Counted from the stretch's first letter, positions 9,023-21,915 are shown. The stretch is 64,000 nucleotides of DNA from Naegleria lovaniensis (GCF_003324165.1 NW_025407823.1:558001-622000), one strand, 5' to 3'. Notes: a model not told the origin generated them from the letters alone. Made by a program: numbers and translations.

Positions 9023-9961
9023 TTACTTTTTAATCTTTTGAAGCTCAGTTCCACCTGTTGCATTTAATGCAGCCTTAATACTTGAATAGATGGCGAATTG
9101 ACCAGCAGTCAAAGCACCAACCATGACAATTCTTGGTCCGAGACCCAAGAACAAACCACGTGGACCCAATTCCTTAGCCAAAGCCATCAAACGAGATGAA
9201 ATCGAAGCTCCTTCTGCTCCCTTTTGCTTGTTAATCTTAGATAACAATGTGTCAGCAGGTTGAGAAATAATAGCAGCACAAGCACCAGCAATCAAACCAC
9301 TTGTCAAATCAACTCCCATTTGACCAGACTTGGACAAATCACTCTTTGGCTTTCCGATCATGTTAACAATTTGTTCTACACACAATTCGTAAACGACGAA
9401 TTTAGCCATTGTGTATGGAATTTGCTTCAACAAGATTGGGAAGAATCCAGAGTAGAAACCACGGATAACACCTTCTTCCTTCAACAAACGAGTGAAACCT
9501 CCTAATAATCCATTTGCAAATGTTGGTTGAGAGACCAAACGAATACGAGTAGCTTCCAATGGGCACAAAGCAATATCGGCAAAGAATTCAGCCAAAGCAG
9601 ATGAAGCCAAATAGATAGCAGTACGGTTTTCAGTAGCCTTTTCAACTCCCAAACCATTAACGAATTGCTTCTTGAAGAATTCATAACCACCAAACTTGAA
9701 AGCTCCTTGTAAGAAGTATCCAGCAAAAGTTGGTCCAACACCAGTCCAGATAGCAGCTGGACCTTCGGCTTGGATGATTTGACGGAACGAGGCAATCATA
9801 CCTCTGTTATAAACAACAGGATCCAATTGTTTACGGGTCTTCACCACGTCTACTGGTGTGAGAACACCGTGAGTGATGGAGCAACAAAGAGCGCCAGACA
9901 AGGCATAACGAGCGTACAAATCAACACCAGTTGGCTTTGGGGTAGTGGTTGTGGTGGACAT
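9023..9961 (-). CDS. SLC25A3: Mitochondrial phosphate carrier (SLC25A3 type)
   Basis: A 312-residue intronless member of the mitochondrial carrier family that imports phosphate with protons across the inner membrane for ATP synthesis. Three repeats of about 100 residues each carry the family signature: TPVDVVKTRKQ, CPLEATRIRL and QPADTLLSKIN. The unusual third signature, together with GCATITHG-type first-helix spacing, FGGYEFFKK and PRIVMVGALTAGQFAIYSSIK, is typical of the phosphate carrier rather than ADP/ATP or substrate carriers. The short Thr-rich N-terminus has no cleavable presequence, as in most non-animal members. It uses smooth, GC-richer codons than its neighbours, typical of a highly expressed gene. 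The gene converges with the sirtuin-like gene, leaving about 130 bp between stops. Confidence 0.95.
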   Translation of the reverse strand: MSTTTTTPKPTGVDLYARYALSGALCCSITHGVLTPVDVVKTRKQLDPVVYNRGMIASFRQIIQAEGPAAIWTGVGPTFAGYFLQGAFKFGGYEFFKKQFVNGLGVEKATENRTAIYLASSALAEFFADIALCPLEATRIRLVSQPTFANGLLGGFTRLLKEEGVIRGFYSGFFPILLKQIPYTMAKFVVYELCVEQIVNMIGKPKSDLSKSGQMGVDLTSGLIAGACAAIISQPADTLLSKINKQKGAEGASISSRLMALAKELGPRGLFLGLGPRIVMVGALTAGQFAIYSSIKAALNATGGTELQKIKK

Positions 9962-10119
9962 TGTTGAATATTTTTTTCAAAACGAAAATAAAAATGAATT
10001 CGGAAATTTTTTTGATTGGATAAAAAAAATTTTATTACTGAGAGACTCCCACTTGACAGTGGTGAGGACGTGTTTAATTTAAAATTGTTGTTCTTCGCAA
10101 AATTACTGGTAATTGATTT

Positions 10120-10298
10120 ACTACCATCATGTCTTGACTCATTCCGTTTCATGTTCATTACAGAAGCCAAGTTTGAAAGGTGAAGTTGACCACAAAATTT
10201 TAAAAGGCCACAACAGGTTGCACCCGTTCTCTCTTTTGTTGCTTACATTGCACAACCATCATGATTCTATTCACAGCGTCTCCATGTCTACTAGATTT
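10120..10298 (+). repeat. Degenerate partial copy of the aminopeptidase P gene start
   Basis: This stretch resembles 17446-17708, the leader and signal-anchor codons of the aminopeptidase P gene. Shared blocks, in the same order, include ACTACCATCATG, ATTCCGTTT(T)CATGTT, ATTACAGA, TTGTTGCTT, CACAACCATCATGATTC and TATTCACAG(C/T)GTCTCCAT. The copy at 10120 lacks about 85 bp, including the ATG region, and no continuing reading frame follows. It is best read as an old duplicated fragment 7 kb from its source, not a gene. Confidence 0.7.
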
Positions 10299-10434
10299 GG
10301 AAAATCTTTTAGAAGCCTGTGTTTGTGCCTTTGCAACGAGTTGGTTATTGTATTCCTCTATTCAGCTCCATGATTCCGAAAGTGAGTTGGAATTACCAAG
10401 CAAGGTGAATGAGCGATAGGTCTAGAGACGATTC

Positions 10435-10905
10435 TTAGTTTCGTTGTACACCTTCGAGGTGTTTAGCAACCTCAATCAACCTTTGATCACCACTAATCCT
10501 ATTGCATCGAATTCGGGTTGGTTTCATTTTTGATTCTGCAGAAACAACCATGAAATCATTGAAAGCACGCCCTCCTTTTAAAAAGTCATTCGTGGTTGAC
10601 TCTGGAAAATTCATCATGTTCATATTTCCCATTGCTCTTAGATGCTGATAGTGTATGTAGTGGTTGGAATGTTGTTTTACCAACCTTCTCGGATTCCATT
10701 AAGAAGATGTTCACTTGAGCCGTAACACTAGACGCTGCATATTCAAGGCATTACTTGTATTATTGTTCTTCCCTCCGAATGAGGATTGTCTTCGAGGAGA
10801 AGGAGAGGGTAACAAGTTTGAGCAACGTAACGTATTGGTTGCTTTCAAATTGAGATTTATTAAGAATGGTTTAAATTTAAAGCAATTACAAACGTTGATC
10901 ATCAT
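10435..10905 (-). CDS. Putative small two-exon protein, possibly mitochondrial
   Basis: Minus-strand exons 10755-10905 and 10435-10634 join in phase across a 120-bp intron (donor GTAATG, acceptor CTAAGAG), giving 116 residues. The N-terminus is basic, hydrophobic and free of acidic residues for 45 positions, like a mitochondrial presequence. The C-terminal exon (NDFLKGGRAFNDFMVVS ... RISGDQRLIEVAKHLEG) has good protein character. I recognise no family. The acceptor choice rests on frame alone, so the junction is uncertain. The degenerate aminopeptidase P fragment lies just downstream. Confidence 0.4.
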
Positions 10906-11217
10906 TTATTGAGTTGATGAAGAACTTTGCATCAACAACATTATTCATGTAATCTGGATCCAAATTTGGGTAAATACAAATAGATTGGCAAATACAAATG
11001 CATACAACCGGATTTTCGTTAACCCTGCATGCAATATACTGGTTCAATTAGGGAACAGTTAATGTAATCAAAGAAAATTTCCGAAACTAGTGCGTAGATC
11101 AATTGTCCACAAATTCAATTTCTCCAAAAGAAGACCCAAACCTTTATTTCGAAGTTGTGTTGCGCTTGTAGTACCACACAGTGGTTGACTTTTGAATTAT
11201 TGTTAACTTACAGAAAA
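10906..11217. other. Intergenic, divergent promoter region
   Basis: About 310 bp between the start of the small minus-strand gene and the start of the kinase-cyclase gene. TTGTTAACTTACAG just before the ATG at 11218 looks like a splice acceptor and could end a leader intron. I see nothing else. Confidence 0.4.
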
Positions 11218-14200
11218 ATGATTCCCCGAATCGCTGATTATTCTGAAAGCCAACATGATTTTGCTGCACACGACACACAATCAGAGGCACCGTTTATTGT
11301 TGATGCAAGTCACTTTTATGGAAGCAACGTCTCTGTGAAATTGACTCCCAAACATGATCAATACTTTACATTAAGCCTAGGACTGCCTCCATTCTTTCTA
11401 CCGGTTGTAGTGGATAATTTTACTTCTCCAATTATTCACTACGATCGTAACACAACTCTTGTGATCACATGCAAGTACGTACCACAAGAATATCAAGGCT
11501 CTTCGTCTCTTCCTTTGGACAGCGACACAGTGTACATTGTAAAGATGTCATTAACTCCGTCATCTGTATCTCAGTTAGAAAACGATGCTTCTATATCCAG
11601 ATATCTAGAAAAGAGTCTGAAAGCTAATCATGTAGCTCCCTCAATTCATGCCTATCTTAAAGACTATTTCATTATTGTGAAGGAATATATATCTGGATCA
11701 TCGTTGAAACGTTTGACTATGGAAAAACCAACAGCAGACCTGGATACACTCCAAAAGACTCTAGAAGTAGCTATCAAATTATGTTCAGGTGTTGACCAAC
11801 TTCACATGATGAGAGTAGTTCATTGCGATCTATCCCCTGAAAATATTATTTGGGGCCAATCAACTGTTACAATTATTGACTTTGGCCTGAGCGAGCTATT
11901 ACCATTGTCCACTCCTTATGTATATACCTCAAATCCAAAGGGAAACGTTCGATACATGTCTCCAGAAGCAACTGGCCGCCTTCCAAAACCCTTAGGGTTT
12001 TATAGTGACATTTATAGCCTTGGATTTGTCTTGTTCGAAATGATTGCAAAAGACCATCCGTTCAATAACTGTGTGAAAAGCTCAGATTATATATTCTCTC
12101 ACATCACAAAGCAGCCAGAGTCGTTGTATCAAAATTTAAAACGAAGAGAAATCATTAAGGATGAAAACTCCACATTCGCAACAGTGGTTCATGCGATCGC
12201 GCTAGTTGTTAACAAGATGGTTCAAAAATCCTTTGACAAGAGATACTTTTGCATGGAGGGTGTTATTGCTGATCTTGATATTATATTGAAATGCATCCAA
12301 AAAGAAGACAATTCTTGCCTCCATAACTTTATTCCAGGACAACACGATGTTCAAACAACGATTTCTATTCCTTTCGTTGTGTATGGAAGGGATTCAATTA
12401 TTGATGAAATGAATACTCGTTTGCAAACCATGATTGACATGCAAGTACCAACCTTAATCATGGTACGAGGATATAGTGGTGTCGGTAAGATTCATTTGAA
12501 ACTTAATAGCTTTGTATAACACAATATAATAGGAAAAACAAGTATTGTGCAAGAGTTTAGAAATCGATGTAAGGACAAAATTGTGTACTTGGAAGCAAAG
12601 TATGATCAAAATCAAAACGTGCCATTTTTTGCTTTTACCTCAATCATTAGCACGATCATCGAGACTGTACTTGGAGAAACAGAAGAGTTTATTTCCGAAT
12701 TTAAAAGCTATGTTCTTGCATGGCTTAATATTACACAGCTTGAGATGCTTTCTGAAGTAATTACTAATTTTAGTTTATTATTTCCTTCGTATCAAAGCAG
12801 ATCTAGCGCATTCGTTTTGGAGGAACACCAGGAAGCAGTCAAGTGGTTTTCTCAAGGAGGTACGTATCTTTTAGCAAGTGTTTATTCTAATCAAACCCTC
12901 ACATTTCACATCAGTCATTTTCCTGTTAAAAGCATATAATCAAATGCAGCACAAGCCAATAACCATTTTCATAGATAACGTGCAGAGGATAGATTTCGAA
13001 TCGATAAAGTTATTAAAGGAAATGATGGGATTGGGAACCTGTGAAGTATTTCCTTTGCTTTTGATATTTGCATACAGAGATAATGAAGTGAAGGACAACA
13101 ATTACCACCCGTTGAATATTTTTCTAAAATCAGCTCGATCCATTCGAGGTCCAGTAACTGACATTGAGGTCCCAGAACTGACTGAAGAAGACTGCAATAA
13201 TTTGGTCTCAGTGTCACTACACCGAACTCCACGAGACACTGAAAACCTCACGAAAGTACTGTATTCCAAGACCAAAGGAAATCCATTCTTCTTGAAACAA
13301 ATGCTTGTAACACTTTTCAAGGAAGAAAAAATATTTTTTAACCGAACCTTACAGGCAATCTCATGGAATTTGGAAGAAATAGGTCAAGTGAAATATTCAC
13401 AAAATGTTGTTGACTTTTTATTGATTCGATTTGATTACATGCCACCAGATACTAAAAAAGCACTAGCATATGCTTCATGTATTGGATGCAAAGCCTTATT
13501 ACCACATTTATTTCACTTAATGAACCTTACGAACGATGAATATTCTACTTTAGGGCTGAAAGAAAGTCTCGAACACGGAGTTCAAGAAGGATGGATCAGC
13601 TACATTAACTCTCATACTTTACAATTCAACCATGATCGATTACAATACGCAGCAAATTCGTCATTATCAGAAAAAGAAAAAACCAAAATCCATTACACAT
13701 ACGGAAAGTATTTGTTACAAAAGGTTAAGGCTGGTGAAATGGCTCTAGAAGAGGCAATATTTGACATTGTAGTTCATTTAAACCACAGATCTAAAGACCC
13801 CAAAATGCTTAATTCTCCCAAGAAACGTAGACGCCTGTTAGAATTGAACAAAATGGCTGCCAAGAAAGCAATCAGTAGTTGCTGCGCAATAGAGCAAGCA
13901 AAGGTGTTCGCAAATACGTCGTTAGAAATTTTACGACTTGAGAAAGATGTTTGGATGGAACCACTGTATCAGACGACTTTTGAACTCTTTATGATACATG
14001 GAAATTGTGAATATGTGACCAATGTTGAATCTGCAATCTCTATCTTCAATACGGCCTTGAAAAAAGCAAAAACCAGATTACATATTTTTGAAGCTTGTTA
14101 TAATCTCGAGATGTGTTATTTGACCCAAGGAAAGTTCGAAGCCGTGTTTGAATTGTTGACGACTCATTTTTTTCCAGCGTTTGAAGAATTGAAGTTTTTA

Positions 14201-17200
14201 ACAGTCCCTTCGAATCGAAATGTCGATGTGTTGCGAGAATGGATCGACAACAAGATGAAAGACATGAAAAAGAATCTAATTCCTAAATTTACCAAAAAGG
14301 ACGTTCTAGAATTGCCTGACATGACAGATCCAGAGAATATGTATTTTATACAAATGCTTTCTCAGGGTAGCCCAGCAATCTTCCATATGAAATCACTAGA
14401 CACCATGCATACTCCAAACAGCAGGTTTATTTTTATGACCTGCATGTTGATAGGCATGGAAAAAGTACTCACGAATGGAATGTGTCTTGATGCTCCTATT
14501 TTACTCGCCCTCTGCTCTCATTTTTGGAGTACGTATGACATTTGGCCTAGGATGACGATATTTATCGAAGCTTCGATAGAAATCTCACGAAATCGATACA
14601 AGAATCAGCAGCATTGGTCCTCGTGCCTCTTGCTGAAAATTATGGACTTTGCTTTATTTCCAAACATCAATGCCTTGGAAGTTTGGAATTTGATGGAGGA
14701 AGCTTTTCTATTGACAGTCAAGTGTAACAACAATAGAGGTTACGGAGTGTTCACCATAACCTATTACCCCTTCTACCATTTCTTTTTTGCTAATTCTGAC
14801 ATCAAAACTTCTATTGAGCTCAGCAAGCAGTGCATTGCCGTTATTAAGGACATTGGAAACTGTGTCCTTTTAGATACCAGTAACATGATCCTTGAGATGA
14901 AGAGAGTCATTTGTGGTGAGGCGGAGAGTTTTGACCCTGCATACACTTGTGACATTGTTCACTATCCTGTTTTTAGATGTATGCACTTCTTGTTTAAAGC
15001 AATTTCACTCTACTTTCAACAGCAATTGGAAGAATCGTTTGCATGCATTGAACAGACGTTTGATTTTAAAGAAGAAGCGTTAGGAATGTGTGTTGAGTGG
15101 GTTATGGTTATTTCACAGGGTTTAATTTGTTGTGCTGTTCAAAAGTATATTCTATTGAATCACATAGCCAACCAAGAGGAGAGACTTCAAAAAAGTGACA
15201 AAATCATTGAGGACGTCCTGCAACGATTAGAAAGGCTCTGTCAATGTAATTCATTGATTTTCCCAAGTCCATTTGCATTGATCAAAGCAGAAAAGTTATT
15301 CTGTGACTATTTACGGTTTGGACATGACAACACCAGGAGCATTATCAATTTGATGACACAAAGTTTGACACTTGCCACTCAAGAAAGAAACCACTTTATG
15401 GTGAAGTTATGCAACCTGAAATTGGGAGAGTTATTCAAAGATCTTAATCTATTCGACAGCATTTCTGGAAAGTATTTTTTCAACGCGTACGAGCAATTCA
15501 ATGAAATGGGAGCATCTCTTATGGTAAACCATATTTGCGAGAAATATAAGAATCAAATAGATACCTATGAACGAGAAATGGGTACATCTGTTGCTTCGTC
15601 GATGAGCTCTTCCTCCACCATTCAACAAGAATTTGCATTGACGACCATTACAAAGACCAGATTTGCAGAAATCAACCAAGTTGACTTCAAAGAGATATTT
15701 ATTTCTATTTTACCTTTGTTGAATGAGAAAACTGACTCAAACCGATGTTGCCTACTACTCAAAAGAAATAGTAACATATATCTAGATGCAGAGCTTATTG
15801 ACGAATTAAACCCAAAAGAGAGTATATTGCCACACCTGAATCTTGAAGAAGCGTCTATTGACAAAATCGCTGATAGATTACCTCGGAAAATGATATACAG
15901 GACAATACGAACGAGATATGAGCAAGTTTTTTCTCAATCTAAGGAAATTGACCCATACTTTGAGAATTCTCACATTGCCTCTGCATTATGTTTACCAATT
16001 ATTCGTGAAAAAAGCGTGATTGGATGCATCTATCTCGAAAATAGAGAAATCGAAGACTCTTTCACAGTCGAAAAGCTCAACACTGCCAAGTTAATCATTT
16101 CTATTAGTATTGACAATGCTAAAATTTTCAGCTCGATCAACAACTCCTATGCTCGATTTCTTCCATCAGAATTTTTAAAGCTCCTTGGAAAGAGCCATGT
16201 GACCAAAGTGAGACCGGGTGACGCCATCTCGCGAGAAATGACTGTTCTTTTTTCAGATATTTATGGCTTTACAGAATTGATGGAGTCTCTTTCAGCCAAA
16301 GAAGGGTTTAGTTTCATGAATCGACTGCTATTTAGGGTAAGTTTTGAAATTCCACAATATTGATTCATTTTCACACATTTTCTACCATCATAGACAGCAC
16401 CTCCTATAAGCAAGTATGGTGGGTTCATCGATAAGATATTAGGTATGTAAAAGAAGTCGACCTAGCTCTTACCTTGAAATGTATTGATGAAATGTTTATT
16501 GATGATGATTCAAACCAATTCAGGTGATGGTATTATGGCATTGTTTCCTGACCCATTGTCTGCAGTGAAAGCTTCATTGGAAATGATATCCGAATTAGAA
16601 AAATTCAACACTGAGAATGTGTACAGTGTAACAATGGGAATTGGCGTTTCAAATGGCGTGGTAGGTTTGTTGTATTTATTATTGTGAACGCGATTATTTT
16701 GAACTCGTATCAAACCTTGCATAAAGGTGAGTCTTGGAACCATTGGATACAAGGACAGACTCGATGCTACCGTTATTTCTGATAGCACCAATGTTGCCTC
16801 GCGCTGTGAATCACTCTCAAGATCATTTAAATCAAGAATCATTGTTACGGAGAGTGTTATTAATGGTTCGAGTCAGATACCCCATCAAGATGCTTACATT
16901 ATTTATATTGGAAAATTTATTTTGAAGGGCAAACACATTGCTCGTGATTTATATGCTGTCAAAGGCAAGAAATGGAAGACCATTATCCAAAATGCAGATC
17001 TGTTCGAAAAATCTACAATATCTCAAGTGGTTTCGTTATTTCAATCTAGAAAGTTCGATCAATGTCTTGAATTAACCAAACAAATTAGAAATGACAGTAC
17101 CACAAGCAATCCTTTTGTACTTGCCATGTGTCGATTTTATTCACAGGCATGTGACATTTATTCGAATTGCAAACTTCCCGAGTCTTGGTCAGGAGATATT

Positions 17201-17275
17201 CGATTAAGTAAGGATGGAGAACCAAAACCTTATTTTTTGGAAGAGAGTTATCACTCATGGTCTAACGTTCAATGA
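11218..17275 (+). CDS. Kinase-STAND ATPase-GAF-class III cyclase signalling giant
   Basis: Six exons (11218-12484, 12533-12859, 12933-16336, 16394-16442, 16524-16660, 16727-17275) give 1910 residues; all phases fit. Order: a protein kinase domain (about 60-360, with IVKM, the catalytic loop HCDLSPENI near 203 and IDFGLS near 221); an AAA/STAND ATPase with P-loop GYSGVGKTS split by intron 1, Walker B IFIDNVQ and the sensor-like IFAYRDNEV; a long helical TPR-like region; a GAF domain near 1480-1620; and a C-terminal class III nucleotide cyclase with both metal aspartates (LFSDIYGFTEL and GDGIMALFPD), GGFIDKILG, and STNVASR. Kinase-ATPase-GAF order matches bacterial PknK/HstK-type proteins, in which the output domain varies. 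Here the output should be cAMP (or cGMP) synthesis, gated by the ATPase and GAF domains. Class III cyclases work as dimers, so self-association is expected. Confidence 0.9.
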
Positions 17276-17562
17276 ATCATATGGCAATTGCTATCAGTTT
17301 GCTCATGTTGAAGTCATTATGGACAATTATTATTTGAATATATGAACGAACCTCATTCAACAATTTTGAAGAAGGTGAATACTCGAAAGATGCCATACCT
17401 TCATAGTAACTTTGCAATTACATCACAAACTAATAGTCACGATTCACTACCATCATGATTCATTCCGTTTTCATGTTATAATTACAGAGAATGGCAAGTT
17501 TTAAAAAGAGGTAGTTGATTCGCACGAACTTGAGCACAACAATATTTTCGTTTTTAAAAAAA

Positions 17563-19920
17563 ATGTCACAAAATATCACACCTATTCCCATCATCATGAT
17601 TGATCGTTGGTCCAAAGCAAAGAGACCTTGCTCTCGATTGTTGCTTTTATTCACAACCATCATGATTCTTGTTCTATTCACAGTGTCTCCATCCATATCT
17701 ACGAGATTCTCCATCACCACTTCCAAACATTCATTTCTCAATGATTTAACTCCCTCTCAAAAACTCGATCAATTACGTCAACTCATGAAACAATACTCTA
17801 TTTGGGCTTATATCATTCCTACCTCTGATTCTCACATGAGTGAATATGTTGCCTCGAGTGATCAACGAAGAGCATACATTTCTGGATTTGATGGAAGTGC
17901 AGGAACTGCAGTGGTGACATTGGATTCTGCATTGTTGTGGACAGATGGAAGATATTGGCAACAAGCTCAAAAACAATTAGATTTTCGATATTGGAAACTC
18001 ATGAAAGATGGAGTTGATATTTCAATGACTCGATGGTTATCTTTGAATGCGATTGGAAATGAGAGTGTTGGTGTAGATCCTTCTTTATATTCTGTGAGTG
18101 AGTTTTCATGATGGATTTATTGAATATTTTATTTTTTAAACAATTGGATATGTAACATTATGAACATTATCATGATTACATGTATGCGATAGATCAATTT
18201 AAAGAATTACAGAATACCAATGTTCAAATTAAATTAATTTATCAAAATTTAATCGATTTGATTTGGACTTCAAGACCATCACCTCCCAATGGAAAGATAT
18301 TTCATTTGGATGAGAAATTTTCAGGTCGAACAGCAAGTGATAAACTTCTTTCCATTCGAAAATCAATGCTTGCTTCAAAAGTGGATATTTATATTGTGAC
18401 TGCTTTGGATGAAATTGCATGGTTTCTCAATTTACGTGGTTATGATATTGAGTACAATACTGTATTCTTTAGTTATTTGATTGTAACCATGAAACAAGTG
18501 TATTTATTTGTAGATGCGAAAAAGTTTGAAAATTCCAACATTTCATTGAATCTTGAAATCATGGGTGTAACCGTCAAGCCTTATTCTTCCTATATGGAAT
18601 TTGTAATTGCCATTACTGAGCAAAATCAAACGATCGATATTCCCTCTATAACCACCTTTATTGATCCTCAATTTTGTAATTATGCAACCTTTTCTTCCAT
18701 TCAATCCATCATCAAAACAGGAAATAGTTTCATTCGTTTAGAAAAAGCTTACAAAAACGATATTGAACGAGAGGGATTTAAAAATTGTCATTTACGTGAT
18801 GGAGCAGCTGTGGTTCGTTATTTGGCATTTCTCGAAGATGCTCTCTTGAATCAACAACAGAAAATTAATGAATATGAAGGAGCTCAAATATTAGAAAAAT
18901 TCAGAGCTGAAGGTGAATATTTCCTTCGTCCAAGTTTTCCAACCATTAGTTGTTATGGAGAAAATGCAGCAATTATTCATTATTCACCTACTGAACAAGT
19001 ACATTCAGAAATATCTACGAATAATGTCTATCTTTTAGATAGTGGGGGTCAATATTTGGATGGAACGACAGATATGACACGAACCGTACATTTTGGTACT
19101 CCAACAGATCATGTCAAGAAAAGTTTCACACGAGTCTTGCAGGGACAGATTGCATTAAGTTCATTAATATTTCCAGAGGGATTTCCTGGAGATAAGATGG
19201 ATGTATTTGCAAGAAAGGCGTTATGGGCTGATGGATTAAATTATGATCATGGATCAGGACACGGTGTTGGACATTGTTTGGATGTGCATGAAGGTCCTCA
19301 TGGAATTGGTATTCCAGTGTTTGGATTTATGAAAACCTATGATGTGACAATTGAGCCAGGTAGGTGTTATTAGATGAGATGATGTCATGATTAATACCAT
19401 ACCACTCACACCATGAATACACTAATACTGTGATATATTTGTGGTGTCGCGATTCAAAGGATACTACGAAGAAGGAAATTTTGGAGTTCGAATTGAAAAT
19501 TTATATTTGGTGAGGGAAAGTCAAACTCCACATCATTTCAACAACAAGACGTATTTGGAGTTTGAGCAGATCACATTTTGCCCTATTCAACCATCCCTTA
19601 TTGATATCTCTATTCTTAGCGAAAAAGAAATTGAATGGGTGAATGAATACAATAGACAGGTCAGAGAAAAGCTCGAACCTTTAATTGCACAAGACGCATT
19701 AGCTGTGAATTATTTGAAGAGAAATACTGTGAAGATTGCTAAAGTTGACTCTAACTCTGGTGAAAGGACAACATTGATGGTTGTGTTGGTATTGATGGGG
19801 TTGATTTTGGCCATTTCTTTAGTGACAAATATTGTTTTTATCATCATTGTACGAAAAAAACAATCTCCAAGATCAACAACAAATACTGAAATTCAACCTT
19901 TAAGCGAAGAGTTGGAATAA
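17563..19920 (+). CDS. XPNPEP: Membrane-anchored Xaa-Pro aminopeptidase (aminopeptidase P)
   Basis: Exons 17563-18097, 18193-19359 and 19460-19920 give 720 residues. The enzyme removes an N-terminal residue before proline using two metal ions. The creatinase-like N domain begins after residue 70 (IIPTSDSHMSEYV, SGFDGSAGTAVV, LWTDGRYWQQA, IWTSRP). The pita-bread domain carries the five metal ligands: the two Asp in LLDSGGQYLDGTTDMTRT, His in GHGVGHCLDVHEGP, Glu in IEPGYYEEGNFG (split by intron 2) and Glu in LEFEQITFCP. A hydrophobic N-terminal segment (RLLLLFTTIMILVLF, about 27-42) acts as signal or anchor, and a second (about 670-700, VVLVLMGLILAISLV) forms a C-terminal membrane helix. The catalytic body should face the lumen or exterior, unlike cytosolic XPNPEP1. 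The leader and anchor region exists in a decayed copy at 10120-10298. Confidence 0.92.
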
Positions 19921-20011
19921 ATGTTGAAATATATTGAAGTGTCATTTTGCATGAACTTAGGTCAACAATACTAAACATACACTATCAAGTGAAGCCAACT
20001 TCACCAATAAA

Positions 20012-21915
20012 TTAATTTCTCCAAATGTAATGCAGCCTATTGTTTTTAAAACCATTAAATTCTGAAGAAGAGGCGGTAGTATAGGCCCCAAAGTTATGGA
20101 AAAACAAATGATCACCCAATGACAATTCCGGTAAAGGATAACCCTTAAATAAAATGTCAAGAGAATCACAGGTTGTGCCCCACAATGTTGAGGGATGCTT
20201 TTCTTGATTCTTGTTGGCCTTTTTGGTCATTACAGTATTAACCACCAACTGAACATGATCATAGACCACATTGTTAAAGCTACCATAAATACCATCATCA
20301 ATGTAATAATGAAAATCGTCAAGGAGTGGTAATGAATCAACGTCAACGCCTTGCTGAAGAAGTTCAGCCACACGAATGGCATTTTCTTCACGTAAATCTT
20401 TCTTTGTGTGAATATGACAAACTACATAGGGAATATAGTATCATGACTTTGTGACAGGGAACAACTACTTACCCAAGGTATGGGATCTTGATACAACATA
20501 GCGCCCTGGCTCAGCAATAATTCTGACAGTGCTTCTATCAACAAGATCGTTTTGCGAAGTGATTTCAGATCGAGCAAAGGATTCCGTGATTAGAGGAATA
20601 ATCTCATTTGCAACAGTTTCCATTGGTAAAGCACTCTTCAATCTGCTCATAAATCCTCCTCCAATATCAATCAAGTTAAAAGTAAACCCAAAATGGTCCT
20701 TTGCGGTTTTACAAAGTTCAGCTGTGTCACGAAGAGCCTTAACATACGATTGGACATCTTCACAATTCGTTCCAACATGGAAACTGACTCCCACTAAATT
20801 AATTCCCAATTCCTTTGCTCTTTCCATTATTTCTATCGCTCCATGTTTGGTAGCTCCAAACTTCTCAGAAAATCCAATCGCAGAATGGGCATCATCCGTT
20901 TTAATACGAATAATACCTTTGCAATGTTTCCAATGCTCGGCAAGTTTTTCAACTTCACAAACAGAATCTAATGTCGTCCATTCGACTCCGGCGTGCTGGC
21001 TAGCATATAAAATGTGTGAAACAGGTTTGCAGGGATGTGCAAATATTATCTCAGTGCTTGGATTAAAACGTCTATTTTTGATTTGTTCCAATGTCAGCTC
21101 AGGGTTCACAACAGTGAGAGAATCATAATATTGAGGATTATTTTCAAGCCATGTGTCCATTTCTCTGCACAGTCTACACACCAGGAGATTTCTTGTTGTG
21201 AAGCACAATCAAAACCTCCTCCCATTAGGTACACAATCTTAATAATATTCTCGTTAGGGTTACATTTTACGGCGTACATGGGTCTGACCATTCCACCATA
21301 ATTCGCAACACATGGACCATGAGTCGTAAAAGTCATTGCCTTTTTCCATCTTTCAATCTGTCGCACAATATGTGACAAGTCTACCACAAAGAATGACTCC
21401 AACGGCTGTTTCTTTTCTGTGATTTTCTTCACAATTCTTCTTACAGTATTATTCAAATGTGTTTGTTGATCTTTAATAGAATGCAACTCTGCATTAAAAT
21501 AATTTTCAAAAAGTGGTTGTAGAGAGACAACCCATGATGAAGTCTCAGAATGAGGAGGAAGTGAATTGAGTGTTGCATGAGAAACTACTCGTGTCATTGA
21601 TTCTGAATTTTGATTCTTTTTTCTTCTCAAAGAAGAATTTACAAATTCACCAGGATCATGATGCTCGTACCCGAGATGTAAGAATTCTATAGATTTAACT
21701 CTCTTCATTCCTCCCAAAGAGCTGGTCGACGAAGAGGTGGATAACAATGATTGTTGTTGAGAACTCTCGGCATTGGTATTCGGAGAGGATGTTCTAGAAC
21801 TATGGTTGGAAGAATGTGCGTTAGTGTTCTCATTACTAACGGTAACTATTGGAACACCAGGTTGATGATCCGATCCGTTGTGGTTCTCACGGTTATTATT
21901 TGAAGATGAGTTCAT
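20012..21915 (-). CDS. Ornithine/arginine decarboxylase, PLP fold III
   Basis: Exons 21178-21915, 20473-21097 and 20012-20421 give 590 residues with phases that fit. The enzyme makes putrescine (or agmatine), the first polyamine step. Landmarks: AVKCNPN with the PLP lysine near 217, GGGFDCASQQEI, FAHPCKPVSHI, VSFHVGTN, the phosphate loop DIGGGFMSR, AEPGRYVV, the active-site Cys in WGTTCDSLDI, and DDGIYGSFNNVVYDH. The first 170 residues are Ser/Asn-rich and have no counterpart in the core enzyme. Intron 1 (21098-21177) has the weak donor GTAGAC; I chose it because it keeps the frame and restores an uninterrupted family alignment. Intron 2 (20422-20472) is canonical. Ornithine versus arginine preference cannot be settled by eye. 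Confidence 0.87.

Noticed and set aside
20529-21128. Long plus-strand frame opposite the decarboxylase gene
   Set aside because: It is the antisense shadow of a well-supported enzyme, kept open by codon bias.
21155-21180. Frameshift in the decarboxylase gene, or a 17-bp mini-intron
   Set aside because: The 17-bp intron would create a stop. An 80-bp intron restores frame and family alignment without any defect.
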